DNA of 46,330 nucleotides, from contig JANXWZ010000209.1 of assembly GCA_025350865.1 (NCBI GenBank), positions 1 through 46,330 on the forward strand. The letters run 5' to 3'. Position 1 is the stretch's first letter, and each line of letters starts with the position of its first letter. Source of the stretch: Rhodanobacteraceae bacterium (lineage in GTDB: Bacteria; Acidobacteriota; Terriglobia; Terriglobales; Acidobacteriaceae). This document shows, piece after piece, positions 15,966 to 24,527 of this stretch. The notes under the pieces were generated by a model. It saw nothing but the letters and a program-made list of their open reading frames with translations. It made no database searches and was not told the DNA's origin. The position numbers were made by a program, and so were the translations under genes.

Positions 15966-16439
15966 ATGGATAAGCTGTCGCACTACGACGAGGCAGGGCA
16001 GGCGCACATGGTGGATGTGAGCGCGAAGGCGGAGACGCGGCGTGAGGCGGTAGCTGCGGCGTTCGTTGAGTTGTCGGACGCAGTGCTGGCAGCGCTTCCT
16101 TCCAACCCCAAGGGAAATCCGTTGGAGGTGGCGCGGTTCGCTGGAATTCAAGCGGCTAAGCAGACGTCGAGCCTGATCCCGATGTGTCATCCGCTTGCGC
16201 TGAGTTTTGTGGATGTTTCTGCGACGGTCGTGGCGGGTGGCGTCGCCATTGAAGCTACAGCGGCGACCGTAGCTGGGACCGGCGTCGAGATGGAAGCGAT
16301 GGTTGCGGCCAGCGTGGCGGCTCTAACGGTGTACGACATGACCAAGGCTCTGGACAAAAGTATCCGGATTCGCCAGGTTGTCCTGCTGCGCAAGAGCGGC
16401 GGCAAAAGTGGGGATTATGTTCGCGGAGAGACGATCTAG
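15966..16439 (+). CDS. moaC: Cyclic pyranopterin monophosphate synthase MoaC
   Basis: MoaC turns the MoaA product into cyclic pyranopterin monophosphate in the cytoplasm, an early step of molybdenum cofactor synthesis. The 157-residue product has KQTSSLIPMCHPLALS (His75), TGVEMEAM and YDMTKALDK at 123-131, which hold the catalytic residues. Length and motifs are normal. The start is ATG 15966. Its stop shares the palindrome CTAG (16436-16439) with the stop of the convergent HhH gene, leaving no room for a terminator. Confidence 0.97.
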   Translation: MDKLSHYDEAGQAHMVDVSAKAETRREAVAAAFVELSDAVLAALPSNPKGNPLEVARFAGIQAAKQTSSLIPMCHPLALSFVDVSATVVAGGVAIEATAATVAGTGVEMEAMVAASVAALTVYDMTKALDKSIRIRQVVLLRKSGGKSGDYVRGETI

Positions 16440-16801
16440 TTCGCGGTGATGCGAGCCGAGATGGCGTCATACTCGCCGGGTGTCAGGATGCGCTTTTTGC
16501 GCAGGTCGCTCGTGTCGCCGTAGGGACGGTGAGCGACGATTCTGGCCGAGAGAGCCGGGGTGATTCCGGGTAGAGTTTCGAGCGTCGAACGCGACGCTGT
16601 ATTGATGTCCACGGTCTCCGTGCGATGAATCTCCTTATGCAGGCCATCGCGGATGCCCTCGGCGGCGGCTTTGGTATCGGAGACGATTGTGGAGGTAGCG
16701 GCGGCGGTCTCGCGGCGGACCTGTTCCTGACTTTTCGGGCTGTCGTTGCAGCCGAGGGTGGCGGCTAGAGCGAGGACGGTAAGGAGGGCTGGCGATCTCA
16801 T
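16436..16801 (-). CDS. Lipoprotein with ComEA-like helix-hairpin-helix domain
   Basis: This 121-residue protein has a lipoprotein signal with lipobox ATLGC (Cys18). A helical linker rich in Ala, Glu and Lys follows, then a ComEA-type HhH repeat (VDINTASRSTLETLPGITPALSARIVAHRP) from about residue 63. HhH domains bind DNA backbones or act as protein contacts, and ComEA carries DNA in the periplasm during uptake. A lipid-anchored version could sit at the outer membrane. No other competence gene is nearby. Its end overlaps the moaC end by 4 bp. Confidence 0.8.
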   Translation of the reverse strand: MRSPALLTVLALAATLGCNDSPKSQEQVRRETAAATSTIVSDTKAAAEGIRDGLHKEIHRTETVDINTASRSTLETLPGITPALSARIVAHRPYGDTSDLRKKRILTPGEYDAISARITAN

Positions 16802-16843
16802 AGGGAGTGAGATGCTAATTCGGGGTGGGAAGTGAGTATCCCG

Positions 16844-17824
16844 TCAGCTCGCTTCGGCGATCGTGACGGCGAAGAGGTGTTTGGAGTCAGTGTAGGTACG
16901 GGCGGGGATGAAGCCGGAATCGGCTAGCAGTGAAGCCAGGGTCTCTGCGGTGAATTTGTAGCTGTTTTCCGTGTGGATGGTCTCGCCGGGGGCAAAGTCG
17001 AGCGTGACTGCGGGGCCGGCGGAGTTGGCAGGGAGATGAACCTGCTGGGACTCTGTGCTGGCGAGGTGCATCTCGATGCGGGATTCGGCGGGGTTCCAGC
17101 GTGCCTCATGGCGGAAGCCGTCGAGGTTGAAGTTGCTCCCAAGGTCGCGGTTCAGGCGATCCAGAATGTTGAGGTTGAAGGCGGCTGTGACTCCGGCGGC
17201 GTCGTCGTAGGCGGCGAGCAGGGCGGTCACAGTTTTGCAGGGGCTGGGCGCGAGATCGGTGCCCAGCAGGAGAGCGTCGCCGGGGCGGAGTTGCGAGCGG
17301 AGGTTCCGCAACACAGCGCGCGCGTCCGCAGGCGAGAAATTGCCGATGCTGGATCCGATGTAGAGGGCTAGAACTTTTGCACCAGCCTCGCGGTGGATAC
17401 GGATGGGATCAGTCACATAATTGGCGACCTGCGGGCGCACGACCACCTGCGGAAGATGCCGCTCCAGCGACTCGCGGGCTTCGGCCAGCGCAGTTGGGCT
17501 GACGTCAATTGGCTGGTACAGAACGCCGGGCTGAAATTGCGTGGCTGCCTTCAGCAGGATGCCTGTCTTGGCGGCGGTTCCGGCACCAAGTTCGACGATG
17601 GTGACCGGGCACTCAAGCGAGAGCAGGATATCGTCGGCATGCCGCTCAAAGAGGTCACGCTCGGTGCGGGTGAGGTAGTATTCGGGGAGCGCCGTGATCT
17701 GTTCGAAGAGCTGGGAGCCGGCTTCGTCGTAGAAGAGCCAGGGCGGCAGACATTTCTGAGTGGAGCTAAGGCCGAGGCGAGCGGTGGCGGCGATTGGGTC
17801 GACTGCTTCGGCGAGTTGGGGCAC
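16844..17824 (-). CDS. egtD: L-histidine N-alpha-methyltransferase EgtD
   Basis: EgtD trimethylates histidine to hercynine with S-adenosylmethionine, the first step of ergothioneine synthesis. The 326-residue product opens with the family block LPPWLFYDEAGSQLFEQIT and LPEYY at 46-50, then the SAM motif ELGAGTAAKT at 78-87. ALYIGSSIGNFSP and the late TENSYKFT segment also fit. Length is typical. It lies 136 bp downstream of egtB on the same strand. No egtC or egtE gene is seen in the window. Confidence 0.95.
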   Translation of the reverse strand: MPQLAEAVDPIAATARLGLSSTQKCLPPWLFYDEAGSQLFEQITALPEYYLTRTERDLFERHADDILLSLECPVTIVELGAGTAAKTGILLKAATQFQPGVLYQPIDVSPTALAEARESLERHLPQVVVRPQVANYVTDPIRIHREAGAKVLALYIGSSIGNFSPADARAVLRNLRSQLRPGDALLLGTDLAPSPCKTVTALLAAYDDAAGVTAAFNLNILDRLNRDLGSNFNLDGFRHEARWNPAESRIEMHLASTESQQVHLPANSAGPAVTLDFAPGETIHTENSYKFTAETLASLLADSGFIPARTYTDSKHLFAVTIAEAS

Positions 17825-17960
17825 AGGAGCTCCGAAATGTTGGGGTGATGAGCGTTACCGATTCTATGACGCAGAATCGGGGTGCGTGGATGGAAAAAGA
17901 TTTCTGGGACAGCGTGAAGAGGGCAAATCTTAACGCAAAGGGCGTGACGGTTCGCGACGG

Positions 17961-19247
17961 CTACCTAGCCAGGCGGAGGCCGCAGAAGTGCCAGCGTGTC
18001 GCCGGACCGAAGAAATTGCGGTAGGTGGGCCGGATGTGAGTCGCGGGTGTGACGCACGAGCCTCCGCGAAGGATAATCTGCGAGGACATGAACTTGCCGT
18101 TGTACTCGCCGAGCGCGCCGGGAAGCGGTTTGTAGCCGGGATAGCCGGTGTAGGGCGAGGCCGTCCACTGCCAGACATCACCGTACATCTGCTCAAGGGT
18201 GGAGGTAGGCTTGGCGGGGGCGGGGTGGAGATGACCCGATTCGAGGAAGTTGGCGGTGGTGGCTGATGCGGTCGAGGCGGCGTGCTCCCATTCAAATTCC
18301 GTGGGTAGACGACAACCAGACCAGCGGGCGAATGCGTCGGCCTCGAAAAAGCTGAGATGGCAGACCGGGCTGTCGACGAGTTCATCCACCGAACGGAAGC
18401 CGGAAAGTGTGAAGATCTTCCAGCCGGAGTGCCCTCTTGTCCAGTACAGAGGAGCTTGCCAGGCTTCTGCGCGGTTGACGGTCCAGCCCTCCGAGAGCCA
18501 GAGCTCGGGGCGGCTGTAGCCGTTGTCGTCGACAAAGGCGAGGTATTCGCGGACGGTGACGAGACGATTGGCCAGCTCGAAGGGCTGGAGGAAGACCTTG
18601 TGCTGCGGGGTTTCGTTGTCGAAGGCAAAGGCGAGGGGGTCCGTCGGGTCGGGGTTCACCCCGATATCGACGAGGCCGCCATCGAAGGCGGTGAAAGTTG
18701 GTAGTTGATAGTTGGTAGTTGGTAGGGGGAAAGCTGGTTGATACGCAGGGTGAAGGGGGTTCGTAAACAGTGCGTGCTTGATGTCGTAGGCGGCAAGCTC
18801 GAGGTGCTGCTGCTCGTGTTCGAGGCCGAGCGTGATGCGCGTGAGGATGTCGAATTCGTTCGAGCCGAGATCGTCGTCGAGGAGTTGCGCGACCGCTTGG
18901 TCGACGTGGGCGCGATAGGCGAGGATGTCGGCTAGCGGGGGGCGGGAGAAGCTGGAACGCAGGTTTTTGGCCGGCATCTCGCCGAGGGCGTTGTAGTAGG
19001 AGTTGAACAGCCAGTGGAAGTCGGGGTGGAAAGATTTGTACGCCGTTGCGTGGGGGGTAAGGACGAAAGTCTCGAAGAACCAGCTCGTGTGCGCCAAGTG
19101 CCATTTGATGGGTGAGGCGTCCGCGCAAGACTGGACCATCATGTCTTCCGGCGAGAGCGGGGCGGTGAACGCGAGTGTGGCCCTGCGGACAGTGCGGTAG
19201 TGGGCTAGAAGCGCGGTACTGGCGGCGGTGGTAGTTTGCGTGGCCAT
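17961..19247 (-). CDS. egtB: Ergothioneine sulfoxide synthase-type enzyme EgtB
   Basis: EgtB is a non-haem iron enzyme that joins hercynine to a thiol donor with oxygen. The 428-residue product has an N-terminal DinB-like domain with IKWHLAHTSWFFE (His50 and His53) and HEQQHLE (144-150), which together give the iron-binding histidines. The C-terminal formylglycine-generating-enzyme/C-type-lectin-like domain has LPTEFEWEHAA, YGDVWQWTASPY and RGGSCVTPATHIRPTYRNFF. The preferred start is ATG 19247. The linker at residues 174-186 (LPTTNYQLPTFT) is encoded by a period-7 tandem repeat. The thiol donor, gamma-glutamylcysteine or cysteine, cannot be told. Confidence 0.94.
   Translation of the reverse strand: MATQTTTAASTALLAHYRTVRRATLAFTAPLSPEDMMVQSCADASPIKWHLAHTSWFFETFVLTPHATAYKSFHPDFHWLFNSYYNALGEMPAKNLRSSFSRPPLADILAYRAHVDQAVAQLLDDDLGSNEFDILTRITLGLEHEQQHLELAAYDIKHALFTNPLHPAYQPAFPLPTTNYQLPTFTAFDGGLVDIGVNPDPTDPLAFAFDNETPQHKVFLQPFELANRLVTVREYLAFVDDNGYSRPELWLSEGWTVNRAEAWQAPLYWTRGHSGWKIFTLSGFRSVDELVDSPVCHLSFFEADAFARWSGCRLPTEFEWEHAASTASATTANFLESGHLHPAPAKPTSTLEQMYGDVWQWTASPYTGYPGYKPLPGALGEYNGKFMSSQIILRGGSCVTPATHIRPTYRNFFGPATRWHFCGLRLAR
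18696..18729. repeat. Heptanucleotide tandem repeat inside egtB
   Basis: Four units AGTTGGT, AGTTGAT, AGTTGGT, AGTTGGT run from 18696 to 18723, followed by the degenerate unit AGGGGGA. Since 7 is not a multiple of 3, gain or loss of one unit would put egtB out of frame. On the coding strand it encodes the interdomain linker of EgtB. It resembles the short tandemly repeated heptanucleotides known from cyanobacteria in period only. Confidence 0.85.
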
Positions 19248-19322
19248 CGGAGGGGTTCTCGAATCACTGATCAATTTGACAGTTGGATGCGGGCCGAGGC
19301 GATTCGGTTACTGAAGCTTGAT

Positions 19323-20030
19323 TCAGGCGGCGTTGAGCAGATGCGCAAGTCCGTACGCGGCAGCCGCTGCGGCACCGCCGATAAGCGTGGTTTGAACGGC
19401 GCTGCGCAAAGCTCCAGTACCGACGAGGCGGCCTTTGATGGCTCCAAAGAGAGCCAGCGCAAGCAGCGTAATCCCGACGGAAAGCTTGAGCGCGGCAGCG
19501 TTGGTGGACAGGATCATATATGGGAAGAGTGGGACAAAGCCTCCGGCAATGTAGCTGGCGGCGATGGTCATTGCCGAGACGTGGGCGCGGTTGGCGGCAG
19601 GTTCCTCGAGGCCGAGTTCGAAGCGCATCATAAAATCCACGTAAGCTTCAGGGTTGGCTTGCAGGGCGTGGAGGACGGGGGTCGCGGCCTCGCGGGAGAC
19701 CTGATACTTTTCAAAGATTTCGTAGATCTCGGCCGCTTCGTCTTCGGGTCGCGTCACGATTTCGCTTTGCTCGCGTTTGAGTTCCGAGGCGTAGTGTTCT
19801 ACGTCGCCACGGGCAGCAAGGTATCCGCCAAGTCCCATGGCGATCGATCCTGCGGCAATCTCGGCCAACCCCGCGACAACGACGAGATGGGCGCTCGCGA
19901 CGGCACCAAGTCCTGCAGCAAGGGCAAACGGGACGGTGAGCCCGTCGGACAGCCCGATGACGATGTCGCGCACGGTTTCGGTAGATTCAAAGTGGTGCTC
20001 GTGGTGCGGGTTTGAGGCGACTTGGTGCAT
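19323..20030 (-). CDS. VIT1/CCC1-family metal transporter
   Basis: This 235-residue protein carries the VIT1/CCC1 fold. The N-terminus has a His-rich tail (HHEHHFES), then VRDIVIGLSDGLTVPFALAAGL, the family hallmark, and a second segment AAGSIAMGLGGYLAARGD. The cytoplasmic middle (about 80-150) is acidic and holds candidate metal sites, and three further hydrophobic segments close the protein. Relatives move Fe(II) or Mn(II). The physiological role here is inferred. It starts at ATG 20030 and diverges from the DUF5666-like gene. Confidence 0.9.
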   Translation of the reverse strand: MHQVASNPHHEHHFESTETVRDIVIGLSDGLTVPFALAAGLGAVASAHLVVVAGLAEIAAGSIAMGLGGYLAARGDVEHYASELKREQSEIVTRPEDEAAEIYEIFEKYQVSREAATPVLHALQANPEAYVDFMMRFELGLEEPAANRAHVSAMTIAASYIAGGFVPLFPYMILSTNAAALKLSVGITLLALALFGAIKGRLVGTGALRSAVQTTLIGGAAAAAAYGLAHLLNAA

Positions 20031-20136
20031 GGACGAAGTTTACCTCATTGCGATTTCAGGGATGAAATGATGTCGAGGACCGAGTCTTTCGCTTCGGGAT
20101 GCCGTCTGTAAAGGTATCAAGCGAGGTCGCATCGTC

Positions 20137-20976
20137 ATGAACGTCAGAACGATTTCCAGAGTGCTGGCACCGGCTTTTTGCATTGCCGCAGCGCTTTCGA
20201 TTGCAGTCCCAGCTACAGCCCAGATGGGTGATGGAAACCAGGCGATGGCGATGGGCGGGGGGCGCATGGTTCGCGGAACCGTCACCGCAGCGGCGGCTGA
20301 TCATCTGTCAGTGAAGACTGAGACCGGCGAAGTGTACGAGGTTCTGATCACGCCAAATACCCAGGTTCGGAAGGGCCGCGACCTGATGAAGGTGGCAGAC
20401 ATCCACGCGGGTGATGGCATCGGCGCGATGGGCGAGATGGACGCGCCGAAGAAGACGGTCCATGCGCTGATGGTGATGGTGGTGGATGCGGAGCAGATCA
20501 AGAAGGCCCGCGAGGCCATGGGCAAGACGGTCATCTCCGGCACGGTAACGGCGATCGACGAGCTGAAAATTACGGTGAAGCGGACGGACGACGTGATCCA
20601 GACGATCCAGGTGGACGAGGATACTTCGTTCCGCAGGGGTGGTCGTGGGATGGGCGTGGCGTTTGCCGCCGATGGAATGGGCGGTGGCGGCGGGTTTGGT
20701 GGGGGACGTGGACAGCGCCCGGGCGGCGCTGGCGCGGCGGCTCCTCCTCAGGCAAACGCGGGTGAGAGCCTGACCTTGGCGGATGTGAAGGTCGGCAGCG
20801 TGATCGCCGGACAGGGCGCGCTGAAGAATGGCGTGTTTGTGCCGACACAGCTTGCGATCAGCGATCCCGCAGCGGCGGGAGCGCAGCAACGGCGTCGCCG
20901 GCCGGATGGCGTAGCGCCAGGAACACCGGGGCCCACAACAACTGTTCCACCAACGACGGGGCCGGAGCGGAAATAG
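20137..20976 (+). CDS. Exported DUF5666-like beta-domain protein
   Basis: This 279-residue protein has a signal peptide (about 1-29, ending VPATAQ). It contains two or three repeats of a small OB-like or DUF5666-type beta unit, such as MVRGTVTAAAADHLSVKTETGE, VISGTVTAIDELKITVKRTDD and SVIAGQGALKNGVF. A Gly-rich spacer (about 186-207) and a Pro/Thr/Arg-rich tail interrupt and end it. It is probably periplasmic or surface exposed. Its TAG overlaps the GTG of the Oar-like gene by one base, so the two are coupled. The Gly-rich spacer resembles those in the Oar-like protein. Confidence 0.75.
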   Translation: MNVRTISRVLAPAFCIAAALSIAVPATAQMGDGNQAMAMGGGRMVRGTVTAAAADHLSVKTETGEVYEVLITPNTQVRKGRDLMKVADIHAGDGIGAMGEMDAPKKTVHALMVMVVDAEQIKKAREAMGKTVISGTVTAIDELKITVKRTDDVIQTIQVDEDTSFRRGGRGMGVAFAADGMGGGGGFGGGRGQRPGGAGAAAPPQANAGESLTLADVKVGSVIAGQGALKNGVFVPTQLAISDPAAAGAQQRRRRPDGVAPGTPGPTTTVPPTTGPERK

Positions 20977-23900
20977 TGACTAAGACAATTGGGTGGGTTC
21001 GAGTTGCAACAGCGGGAACAGCGCTGCTGCTGGGGATCGGTGTATCAATCGCGCAAACGCCGGATGCGGCGGTGCCTCAGGTTCCTGCGGCATCTGCCCC
21101 GACGGCAACCACGGGCGGCGGGACGATTCATGGCACAGTCAAGGCCGGCGCGGTGCCGCTGCCGGGCGTGGCGATTACCGCGACCAATACCCTGACCGGA
21201 AAGAAGTACGCCACCACGACGGACGTCGATGGTAACTATGCCATGACGATCCCCAGGACGGGACGCTACGTGGTCCGGGCGGAACTCGCGGCCTTTGCTT
21301 CCATGACGCATGAGGTGCGAATTACAGCCGAAGCCACGGAACAGAATGCGGAGTTTGCCATGGAACTGGCGTCGCGGGTTGAGGCGCAGGCAGCGGCAGC
21401 GGGACAGCAGACCGCGAGTGCAGCCGCGACAACGCGTGGCGTGGGAACGCAGGCCTTGGGCGTGCTGGGTGGCGAACCGGGACTTGAAGACGCGACTGCC
21501 GGTGCGGCGAACAGCGGTGTGTCGTTGCCATCGCTTTCGGGGGTTGGAGATGCCGGTGCGGCGGGCGGCGATGCGAGCGACTCGGTCGCAGTGAGCGGAC
21601 AGCAGGGTACGACGAATCCGCTGGCGAATATGAGCGAGGACCAGCTGCGGGACCGCGTGAATAATGTGCTCGACCAGGTGCGGGCCCAGGGCGGGTTGAC
21701 GGCGGATCAGCAGACGGCGGTGGTCGGCATGCTGGGCGGCATACTTGGCGGCGGCGGATTTGGCGGGCCGGGTGGTGGCGGACCGGGTGGTGGTCGTGGA
21801 GGCGGCGGTGGTGCATTCCGGAACTTCAACCCGGCTCAGCCGCATGGAGCCCTCTTTTACCAGGGTGGCAACACTGCGCTGAACTCTGCACCGTGGTCGC
21901 CGACATTGAAGCCGTTGACCAATCCGGCAGGTTACTCGAACCGTTTTGGCGTCAGCATTGCAGGCTCGCCATACATCCCTGGGCTGACGAAGCCCGATAC
22001 GCGGCAATTTGTGTTTATCAACCTGACGGGCCAGAAAAATCTGAACGCGTTTCTGCCTAACCCGGTGCGGGTTCCGACCCTGCTGGAGCGCGCGGGTAAC
22101 TTCTCGCAGTCGTTCCAGGAGGCGAACGGCGTAGCAGTGCCGATCACGCTGATCGATCCAAAGACCGGCTTGCCGATCAGCGGCAATAACCTTGCGAATG
22201 CCACGATTCCAATCTCCCTACAGGCGCTGGCGCTGCTGAACTATTACCCCGCCTGCAACATCAACTGCGCGTCGACCGATCCGACGGTGTACAACTTCCA
22301 GACGATTTCGAATGCAGGGGCCAATAACGTGGCCATCAACGCACGGTATCAGCGCCAGTTGGGCAAAGCTACGGGCGGACCGTTTGGCGGACGGGGCGGT
22401 GGTGGGGGCGGTCAACGCGGACAGCGGCAGGCGGCGAATCAAAAGCCGACGCTGCGCCAGAGCATCAATGCGGCTTACAACTTCGCGCACTCGGCGAATG
22501 ACAATCGAAACATCTTTCTGCCGCTGGGCGGAACCACATTCAGCGATGGATACAGCTTGAATCTGGGTTACTCGGTGAGCTATGGGCGGCTCTCGAATAA
22601 CGCCTCGGTGAACTGGAATCGCAGCCACGGGGAGACGCGTAATTACTTTACCGATACGGCGAACAATCCCACCGCCGCCGCCGGGATCACGGTTCCGAAT
22701 CAGGCTTCAAGCTTTGCCGATCCCAGGTTCTACAACGGCCTGCCGTCGATCGGAATCACCAACTTCGCGGGCCTCACCAACCAGACGCCGAGCAATACGA
22801 TCAACCAGACGATCAGCTTTTCAGATGTTGTCTCGTGGCGGTACAAGGCGCATAACTATCGCTTCGGCGTGGACCTTCGGCGGGTCCACGCGGACTCCAT
22901 CGGCGGGCAGAATCCGCTGGGGCGGCTGACGTTTACTGGTTTCGAGACAAGCTCAGCGTTTGCGGACTTCCTGCTGGGTCTGCCGCAGACCACCAGCATC
23001 CAAGCCGGCAAAAACAAGATTTATCTGCGCGAGAATGTCTTCGACCTGTACGCCAATGACGACTTCCGCGTGATGCGCAATGTGACTCTGAACTACGGTT
23101 TGCGGTATGAGTATTTCGCACCCTATACCGAGAAGAATAATCACCTCGTAAACCTTGCGCCGAACGCCAACTTCACGCAAGTGGAGCGAGTGTTGCCCGG
23201 CGCGACAAGCCAATATAACGGGACGTATCCGCCGAGCCTGGTGAATCCGGATCGCACCATGTTCGCGCCGCGATTCGGCGTCGCCTACTCGCCGAAGTTC
23301 AAGTGGACCAAGAACATGGTGATCCGCGGCGGATACGGGATCAACTACAACACCGGCCAGTTTGGGAACTTTGCCAAATCTCTCTCGTTTCAGGCGCCGT
23401 TTGCGGAGACGCAGACAAACGTGGCTCCGACAGCAACCACGGCGGGAACATCGGGCTGCACAGCGACCACCAAAACCACGGCGGCCAACATCACGCTGGC
23501 GAGCGGATTTGGATGCTCAACCGGCAATGCGATCCAGAACAACTATGCAGTCGACAAGAATTACCGGCTGGGTATGGTGCAGGTCTACAACCTGAATATC
23601 CAGAAGACGCTTGGCCCTCTGTTCGTTGTGAACCTTGGCTACAACGGATCAAAGGGCAGCAATTTGGATATCGAAGGCTCGCCCAACAGCACCCCGGCGG
23701 GCACGACGATTCCGGGTGTAAGCGCGTTCAACTACGAGACGTCGGTCGCGGGATCGCACTCGAACCAGTTAGTAGTGAGCGTGCAGCAGCGGCAGAAGAA
23801 AGGCATTGCGCTGGGGGCCACCTATACCTACTCGCATGCGATCGACAACGCGTCTTCGATCGGAGGGGGCGGCGGGTCGACGGTGCAGAACTTCTACCGG

Positions 23901-24488
23901 CTCGATCTCGAAGAGTCGAACTCGAACTTCGACCAGAGGCACCTGCTGAGCGGGACATGGCTGCTGGAACTGCCGTTCGGGCCAAACCGCGAGTATTTGA
24001 ATAAGGGCGGCTTCTGGGCGAAGGCGCTGGACGGCTTTTCGCTGAGCGGCGCATTCACCTTCGGCACCGGCAACTACTTTACGCCACAGTACACCGGCAC
24101 GATCGCCCAGGCAGCAGGCGGCGGGAACTACACCCAGCGGCCGAACCGCGACTTTACGCAGTCGACGACGGGCTCCGGCAAGCTGAAGAGCTACTTCAAC
24201 ACTGCGGCATTTACGGCTCCCACGGTAATCGGGGGTGTAACCCAGTATGGCACCGCGTCGCGGAACTCGATTGAAGGGCCGGGGACCGTCTCGACCAACG
24301 CCACGCTTGCGAAGACGGTGCCCATGTCGGGCACGATGAACTTCGAGGCTCGCGTAACCGCCACGAACGTCTTCAATACGGTGCAGTACAGCGGCATCAA
24401 CACCACGCTGAACTCGCAGACGTACGGGCAGGTGACCAGCGCGGCCGGCATGCGGGCGCTGCAGATGCAGGCTCGGTTCAGGTTCTAA
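20976..24488 (+). CDS. Oar-like TonB-dependent receptor with carboxypeptidase-regulatory domain
   Basis: This 1170-residue outer-membrane protein starts at GTG 20976. A signal peptide (ending near SIAQTPDA) is followed by a carboxypeptidase-regulatory-like domain at about 46-130 (GGGTIHGTVKAGAVPLPGVAIT...DVDGNYAMTIP). Two Gly-rich linkers sit near 255-285 and 465-490. The remaining 700 residues are a beta-barrel with many alternating strands, for example VTLNYGLRYEYFAPY and ATYTYSHAIDN, ending in the outer-membrane signature ARFRF. No TonB box is obvious. Family members (Oar of Myxococcus) are large barrels whose ligand is often unknown; here a role in peptide or polysaccharide uptake is only a guess. 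Confidence 0.9.
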   Translation: MTKTIGWVRVATAGTALLLGIGVSIAQTPDAAVPQVPAASAPTATTGGGTIHGTVKAGAVPLPGVAITATNTLTGKKYATTTDVDGNYAMTIPRTGRYVVRAELAAFASMTHEVRITAEATEQNAEFAMELASRVEAQAAAAGQQTASAAATTRGVGTQALGVLGGEPGLEDATAGAANSGVSLPSLSGVGDAGAAGGDASDSVAVSGQQGTTNPLANMSEDQLRDRVNNVLDQVRAQGGLTADQQTAVVGMLGGILGGGGFGGPGGGGPGGGRGGGGGAFRNFNPAQPHGALFYQGGNTALNSAPWSPTLKPLTNPAGYSNRFGVSIAGSPYIPGLTKPDTRQFVFINLTGQKNLNAFLPNPVRVPTLLERAGNFSQSFQEANGVAVPITLIDPKTGLPISGNNLANATIPISLQALALLNYYPACNINCASTDPTVYNFQTISNAGANNVAINARYQRQLGKATGGPFGGRGGGGGGQRGQRQAANQKPTLRQSINAAYNFAHSANDNRNIFLPLGGTTFSDGYSLNLGYSVSYGRLSNNASVNWNRSHGETRNYFTDTANNPTAAAGITVPNQASSFADPRFYNGLPSIGITNFAGLTNQTPSNTINQTISFSDVVSWRYKAHNYRFGVDLRRVHADSIGGQNPLGRLTFTGFETSSAFADFLLGLPQTTSIQAGKNKIYLRENVFDLYANDDFRVMRNVTLNYGLRYEYFAPYTEKNNHLVNLAPNANFTQVERVLPGATSQYNGTYPPSLVNPDRTMFAPRFGVAYSPKFKWTKNMVIRGGYGINYNTGQFGNFAKSLSFQAPFAETQTNVAPTATTAGTSGCTATTKTTAANITLASGFGCSTGNAIQNNYAVDKNYRLGMVQVYNLNIQKTLGPLFVVNLGYNGSKGSNLDIEGSPNSTPAGTTIPGVSAFNYETSVAGSHSNQLVVSVQQRQKKGIALGATYTYSHAIDNASSIGGGGGSTVQNFYRLDLEESNSNFDQRHLLSGTWLLELPFGPNREYLNKGGFWAKALDGFSLSGAFTFGTGNYFTPQYTGTIAQAAGGGNYTQRPNRDFTQSTTGSGKLKSYFNTAAFTAPTVIGGVTQYGTASRNSIEGPGTVSTNATLAKTVPMSGTMNFEARVTATNVFNTVQYSGINTTLNSQTYGQVTSAAGMRALQMQARFRF

Positions 24489-24492
24489 CGGC

Positions 24493-24520
24493 AGGGTGTA
24501 GGGGATAGGGTGTAGGGAGT
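24493..24520 (+). repeat. Heptanucleotide tandem repeat over the VWFA gene leader
   Basis: Four units AGGGTGT, AGGGGAT, AGGGTGT, AGGGAGT lie in the 39-bp gap between the Oar-like and VWFA genes. Each unit is Shine-Dalgarno-like, and the last one places AGGGAG (24514-24519) 8 bp before ATG 24528. Copy number could therefore tune translation initiation without changing the frame. The period is the same as that of the repeat in egtB. Confidence 0.85.
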
Positions 24521-24527
24521 AGAAGAC

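Noticed and set aside
19236..20015. 259-residue open frame across the VIT1-type gene
   Set aside because: It is a shadow on the strand opposite to the transporter, with no known motif.
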